Source of the DNA: an uncultured Acetatifactor sp.
GTDB taxonomy: Bacteria > Bacillota > Clostridia > Lachnospirales > Lachnospiraceae
Assembly: GCA_910586435.1 (NCBI GenBank)
Contig: CAJUGT010000046.1
Span: forward strand, 1-25,915
DNA: 25,915 nt
Reading direction: 5' to 3'
Position numbers and translations under genes: made by a program. Shown one piece after another: positions 22,822 to 25,915 of the stretch. The notes beneath the pieces are model-generated. The model was not told the DNA's origin and made no database searches. It saw only the letters and a list, made by a program, of their open reading frames with translations. Position 1 is the first letter of the stretch. Each line of letters begins with the position of its first letter.

Positions 22822-24156
22822 TCAAGAATTCCTAAAGATATTATTAGAAAATAGAAAAAGGACACCCACCGCATCTGCCAGAAACCAGCCAATGGGAATT
22901 GCGCTCCAGATTCCCCATACTCCTATCCACGGTATGGGGGCCAGCAAATATGCCAGCAATACTCTTGTGCCAAGGGAGATCACCGTCAGGATCAGAGACA
23001 TCTCCGGCTTATTCATTCCTCTGTAATATCCGTAGAGCAGGAACAATAATCCGATACCGCAATAAAATGCCCCTTCCACCCGCAGGTATCCCACACCCAC
23101 CCGGATAATCTCCGTCTCGCCAACGTCCACAAACAACCCCATCAGATTTCCAGCAGACAGAAAGACAAAAACCGACACCAATACACAAAATATCATAGAG
23201 ACTTTTACGGCACTGCCGGTTCCACGACGTACCCTTTCCCGTTCTCCCGCGCCATGATTTTGCGAAATAAACAAAGAAAAGGCATTGCCGAACTCCTGTG
23301 CCGGCATGTACGCAAAGGAATCAATCTTTACCGCCGCCGCAAAAGCCGCCATTACCGTAGGTCCGAAACTATTCACCAATCCCTGCACCATTAATATGCC
23401 AAAATTCATAACCGATTGTTGTAAGGAAGAGGCTGAGGCAAAACGCAGGCATTCTCCCACAGCGCTTTTCGTAATTCTGAAATATGTTCTGCGAAACCGA
23501 AGAAGAGGTTCTTTTATCCATGCGTAAATCCACAGCCCCACACCGGATACCGCCTGGGACAATATCGTCGCCCAGGCAGCGCCGCCAATCTTCCAGTCAC
23601 ACACTACCACAAAAAATAAATCCAATACAATATTCAATATGGCCGTACTGCCCAAAAAATACAGTGGGATCACGGAATTTCCCAATGCCCGCAGCAGATA
23701 GGCGAAAAAATTATACAAGAATACAAATATAAGTCCAAGGAAAATGATTCGGACATAGGTATACATCATTTCCATCAGCTCCGGGGGTACTTGCAGCAGC
23801 CTCAAAACAGGCTCGCAAAACACCAAAACCAGCAAATTTAAAATCACTGTCACACTGCCGATCAGAAGAAAGGACAAATGTATACTCTCTCTCATCTTCC
23901 CTTCTTCTTTCTTCCCAAAATAATAGGAAGACAGTGCCCCGCACCCCATACACATCCCAATTTGGACGGAATTGAGAAAAGTCATCAATGTATAAGCGGA
24001 ACCCACTGCCGCCAGGGCATCTGCTCCCAGAAAACGCCCCACAATCAAAGTATCCGCCACATTATACAATTGCTGCAAAAGATTGCCCAATATCATGGGC
24101 CCGGCGAACCGCAGCATGGTTCCGGTCACATTTCCCTGTGTCAAATCTTTTTTCAT
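22822..24156 (-). CDS. MATE family efflux transporter
   Basis: Second MATE exporter of the window, 444 residues with about 12 membrane spans in two halves. Seen: PMILGNLLQQLYNVADTLIVGRFLGADALAAVGSA (about 20-54), AYLLRALGNSVIPLYFLG in the first half, and in the second FASASSLQQSVMNFGILMVQGLVNSFG and YYRGMNKPEMSLIL. The first-half signature differs clearly from the other MATE (14196-15554), so this is not a recent duplication. ATG 24156 has GGAG close upstream. It lies between the ilvC terminator and the structured leader of dedA and appears monocistronic. Substrate unknown. Confidence 0.93.
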   Translation of the reverse strand: MKKDLTQGNVTGTMLRFAGPMILGNLLQQLYNVADTLIVGRFLGADALAAVGSAYTLMTFLNSVQIGMCMGCGALSSYYFGKKEEGKMRESIHLSFLLIGSVTVILNLLVLVFCEPVLRLLQVPPELMEMMYTYVRIIFLGLIFVFLYNFFAYLLRALGNSVIPLYFLGSTAILNIVLDLFFVVVCDWKIGGAAWATILSQAVSGVGLWIYAWIKEPLLRFRRTYFRITKSAVGECLRFASASSLQQSVMNFGILMVQGLVNSFGPTVMAAFAAAVKIDSFAYMPAQEFGNAFSLFISQNHGAGERERVRRGTGSAVKVSMIFCVLVSVFVFLSAGNLMGLFVDVGETEIIRVGVGYLRVEGAFYCGIGLLFLLYGYYRGMNKPEMSLILTVISLGTRVLLAYLLAPIPWIGVWGIWSAIPIGWFLADAVGVLFLFSNNIFRNS

Positions 24157-24206
24157 TTCTCCGTTCCATCCTTTTCTTTTTATGTCCGAACCGTTTTTGT
24201 AACCAC

Positions 24207-24239
24207 AAAAGACAGGGTATACCTCTCGTACACCCTGTC
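24207..24239 (-). terminator. Rho-independent terminator of ilvNC
   Basis: Minus strand stem GACAGGGTGTAC / GTATACCCTGTC (12 bp with one G-U pair), GAGAG loop, followed by TTTTGTGG. It starts 27 bases after the ilvC stop. Confidence 0.9.
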
Positions 24240-24266
24240 CCGGAATTTTATTATTGATTTTCCGAA

Positions 24267-25286
24267 TTAATTATTGATCAGCTTATCTTCCTCATTGTTC
24301 CAGCTATAAAGCTTTCTGATTTCTTCGCCGACTTTCTCTGCCGGGTGCTCCGACGCCAGCTTTCTCATGGCCTTAAAGTGAACCTGCTTTCCGGCCGGAG
24401 ACATATCGAGCAGAAATTCCTTGGCAAAACTTCCGTCCTGAATATCGCTCAAAATCTTTTTCATTGCCTTCTTTGTCTCTTCGGTAATCAGTTTGGGTCC
24501 GGTGATATAGTCGCCATATTCCGCAGTGTTGGAAATAGAATATCTCATTCCCGCAAAACCGCTTTGATATATCAAATCTACAATCAGCTTCATCTCATGG
24601 ATGCACTCGAAATATGCATTTCTTTCATCATACCCTGCTTCAACCAGAGTCTCAAAACCCGCCTGCATCAATGCGCATACACCGCCGCACAAAACCGCCT
24701 GCTCACCGAACAGATCCGTCTCTGTCTCCGTGCGGAATGTGGTTTCCAGAACACCTGCTCTTGCGCCGCCAATGCCCAATGCGTAAGCCAATGCCAGATC
24801 CTGCGCCTTACCTGTTGCGTCCTGCTCCACTGCGATCAGACAGGGAACTCCCTTTCCTTCCTGATACTCGCTCCTTACTGTATGACCGGGGCCCTTGGGC
24901 GCAATCATGGTCACATCCACATCCGCAGGGGGTACAATACAGCCAAAATGAATATTAAATCCATGGGCAAACATCAACATGTTGCCGGCTTCCAGATTGG
25001 GTTCAATATCCTTCTTATAAAGGTCTGCCTGTTTTTCATCGTTAATCAGAATCATGATAATATCGGCTTTTTTGGCAGCTTCTGCCGCAGTATATACTTC
25101 AAATCCCTGCTTCACTGCCTTATCCCAGGACCTGGACCCTTCATACAGACCGATAATGACATGGCATCCCGAATCCTTCAGATTCAACGCATGCGCATGT
25201 CCCTGGCTTCCATAACCGATAATTGCGATTGTCTTTCCCTCCAGCATGGACAGATTACAATCTTCCTGATAAAAAATCTTTGCCAT
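24267..25286 (-). CDS. ilvC: Ketol-acid reductoisomerase
   Basis: Second step of valine/isoleucine (and so leucine) synthesis: Mg2+-dependent isomerisation and NAD(P)H reduction of acetolactate. 339 residues, class I (short) form. Seen: Rossmann loop IAIIGYGSQGHAHALNLKDSG (20-40), cofactor loop GLYEGSRSWDKA with Glu49, Ser51, Arg52 and Ser53, FAHGFNIHFG, MIAPKGPGHTVRSEY, and the metal-binding ETDLFGEQAVLCGG and FECIHEMKLIVDL. ATG 25286 has GGAGG 8 bases upstream. It follows ilvN by 67 bp and ends at a strong terminator. Confidence 0.98.
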   Translation of the reverse strand: MAKIFYQEDCNLSMLEGKTIAIIGYGSQGHAHALNLKDSGCHVIIGLYEGSRSWDKAVKQGFEVYTAAEAAKKADIIMILINDEKQADLYKKDIEPNLEAGNMLMFAHGFNIHFGCIVPPADVDVTMIAPKGPGHTVRSEYQEGKGVPCLIAVEQDATGKAQDLALAYALGIGGARAGVLETTFRTETETDLFGEQAVLCGGVCALMQAGFETLVEAGYDERNAYFECIHEMKLIVDLIYQSGFAGMRYSISNTAEYGDYITGPKLITEETKKAMKKILSDIQDGSFAKEFLLDMSPAGKQVHFKAMRKLASEHPAEKVGEEIRKLYSWNNEEDKLINN

Positions 25287-25353
25287 TTTTTCATTCCTCC
25301 ATTTTGTCTCATAAATTTATAACTGACAGGATTACCCTGAACTAACCCTGGAG

Positions 25354-25854
25354 CTAATCAATAACCGCCATATGTTCTATTCCTCTTCCCAGGCCCGCAA
25401 TGCCTGTCCGAGCCTGCTCTAAAATCTCATATCCGTCCAGCAGGCCTATGAACGCCTCTATTTTCTGCTGATTTCCCGTCAGCTCAATCATCAGGCTCTC
25501 CGGCGCCACATCAATAATCTTCGCGCGAAAAATATCCGCCACCGCAATAATGCTCTGCCTTTGCTCCGCCGCTGCGCGAACCTTAATCATAATCAGCTCA
25601 CGATACACACTCTGATCCGGTTTTAATTCCCTGATATCCCTTACATCTTCCAGCTTGGCCAACTGCTTTTCAATCTGTTCCAGAATTTCATCATCCCCCG
25701 AAGCCACAATGGTAATCCTGGTAAAACGGGGATCTGAGGTGGCTCCCGCCGTAATGCTTTCAATATTATAGCCCCTTCTGGAAAAAAGCCCGGTAATACG
25801 GCTTAAAACACCGGAAGTATTATTCACAAGAAGCTGAAACACTTTTTTCTGCAT
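25354..25854 (-). CDS. ilvN: Acetolactate synthase small (regulatory) subunit
   Basis: Regulatory subunit of acetolactate synthase, which binds valine and activates the catalytic subunit. 166 residues, usual length for this family (also named ilvH). N-terminal ACT domain: VFQLLVNNTSGVLSRITGLFSRRGYNIESIT (5-35) then TRITIVASGDDEILEQIEKQLAKLEDV; C-terminal domain with ELIMIKVRAA and SLMIELTGNQQKIEAFIGLL. ATG 25854 has GGAG 8 bases upstream. Upstream by 11 bases a stop codon ends a frame open to the window edge, where ilvB would be expected. Co-transcribed with ilvC. Confidence 0.96.
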   Translation of the reverse strand: MQKKVFQLLVNNTSGVLSRITGLFSRRGYNIESITAGATSDPRFTRITIVASGDDEILEQIEKQLAKLEDVRDIRELKPDQSVYRELIMIKVRAAAEQRQSIIAVADIFRAKIIDVAPESLMIELTGNQQKIEAFIGLLDGYEILEQARTGIAGLGRGIEHMAVID

Positions 25855-25865
25855 ATACGATTCTC

Positions 25866-25915
25866 CTATTCCAGTTCCCGCTTGCGGGAACTTGTTCCGG
25901 TCTCTGCACTTCGGT
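25866..25915 (-). CDS. Possible 3' end of an upstream gene (ilvB expected)
   Basis: A frame open from the window edge ends with ETGTSSRKRELE and TAG at 25866-25868, 11 bases before ilvN. Position and spacing fit the catalytic acetolactate synthase gene, but 16 codons are too few to recognise it. A perfect 9-bp inverted repeat, AGTTCCCGC / GCGGGAACT (25873-25892), lies inside. The alternative is a non-coding leader. Confidence 0.3.
   Translation of the reverse strand, partial: RSAETGTSSRKRELE
25873..25892. repeat. Perfect inverted repeat upstream of ilvN
   Basis: AGTTCCCGC and GCGGGAACT separated by two bases. It could form a hairpin in the transcript 19 bases before the ilvN start. No T tract follows on the minus strand, so it is not a terminator. 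Confidence 0.6.

Noticed and set aside
14196..24156. The two MATE genes as a recent duplication
   Set aside because: Their signature regions and lengths differ widely at protein level; they belong to separate MATE lineages.
24345..25322. 325-codon plus-strand frame opposite ilvC
   Set aside because: Antisense shadow of ilvC; Cys/His/Leu-rich translation without domains.
25855..25915. T-box leader ahead of ilvN
   Set aside because: The 61 visible bases lack the T-box core; a perfect hairpin is present but without a T tract, and a coding end is equally possible.

Overview
The window looks like a chromosomal segment of an anaerobic Firmicute, most likely a Lachnospiraceae/Clostridia member. 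Reasons: strong AGGAGG-type ribosome binding sites before almost every gene, TTGACA/TATAAT-like promoters with 17-bp spacers, a separate-subunit LeuC/LeuD of the 420/160-residue type, a short glutamate 5-kinase without a PUA domain, two MATE exporters, an orphan-type PtsI, and a FeoA/FeoB pair. Species cannot be named from the sequence. Almost everything is on the minus strand, so transcription runs right to left; only a small regulator/membrane-protein pair at 5900-6653 is on the plus strand. I see no tRNA, rRNA, CRISPR array, insertion sequence or prophage.

Layout from right to left along transcription. (1) 25915-24207: possible end of an upstream gene (ilvB by position), then ilvN and ilvC of branched-chain amino acid synthesis, closed by a clear terminator. 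(2) 24156-22822: a MATE exporter. (3) 22771-17583: a GC-rich structured leader followed by dedA, a GT4 glycosyltransferase, an OmpR-type response regulator and a multi-membrane-span histidine kinase, spaced 34-44 bp apart and probably one envelope-related operon. (4) 17567-15596: leuC-leuD with its own promoter and terminator. (5) 15554-6777: a second MATE exporter, ruvA-ruvB with a strong promoter, two flavoproteins (BaiN/YhiN-like and COG2509-like), an R2K-type ATP-grasp protein and ptsI. (6) 5900-6653 (+): an Xre-type regulator with a frameshift and a small membrane protein, closed by a terminator converging on ptsI. (7) 5647-1807: a strong promoter, a frameshifted small gene, proB, a shortened VOC-family gene, 5-formyl-THF cyclo-ligase and proA; together a proline operon with inserts. 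(8) 1752-1: a promoter holding a dyad, a 45-codon small ORF, feoA and the first 437 codons of feoB (ferrous iron import), cut by the window edge.

Most of the window is ordinary metabolism and housekeeping, and I do not see a convincing new multi-gene system. The parts worth a second look are small: the 45-codon ORF directly ahead of feoA and the dyad in its promoter; the structured leader ahead of the dedA/glycosyltransferase/two-component operon; and the 3.7-6.3 kb patch, where two opposite homopolymer indels, an in-frame deletion and fresh short tandem repeats accumulate. Several long database-style start sites are too early: GTG or TTG codons overlapping the Shine-Dalgarno sequence extend proA, the histidine kinase, leuD and others, and corrected starts are given.
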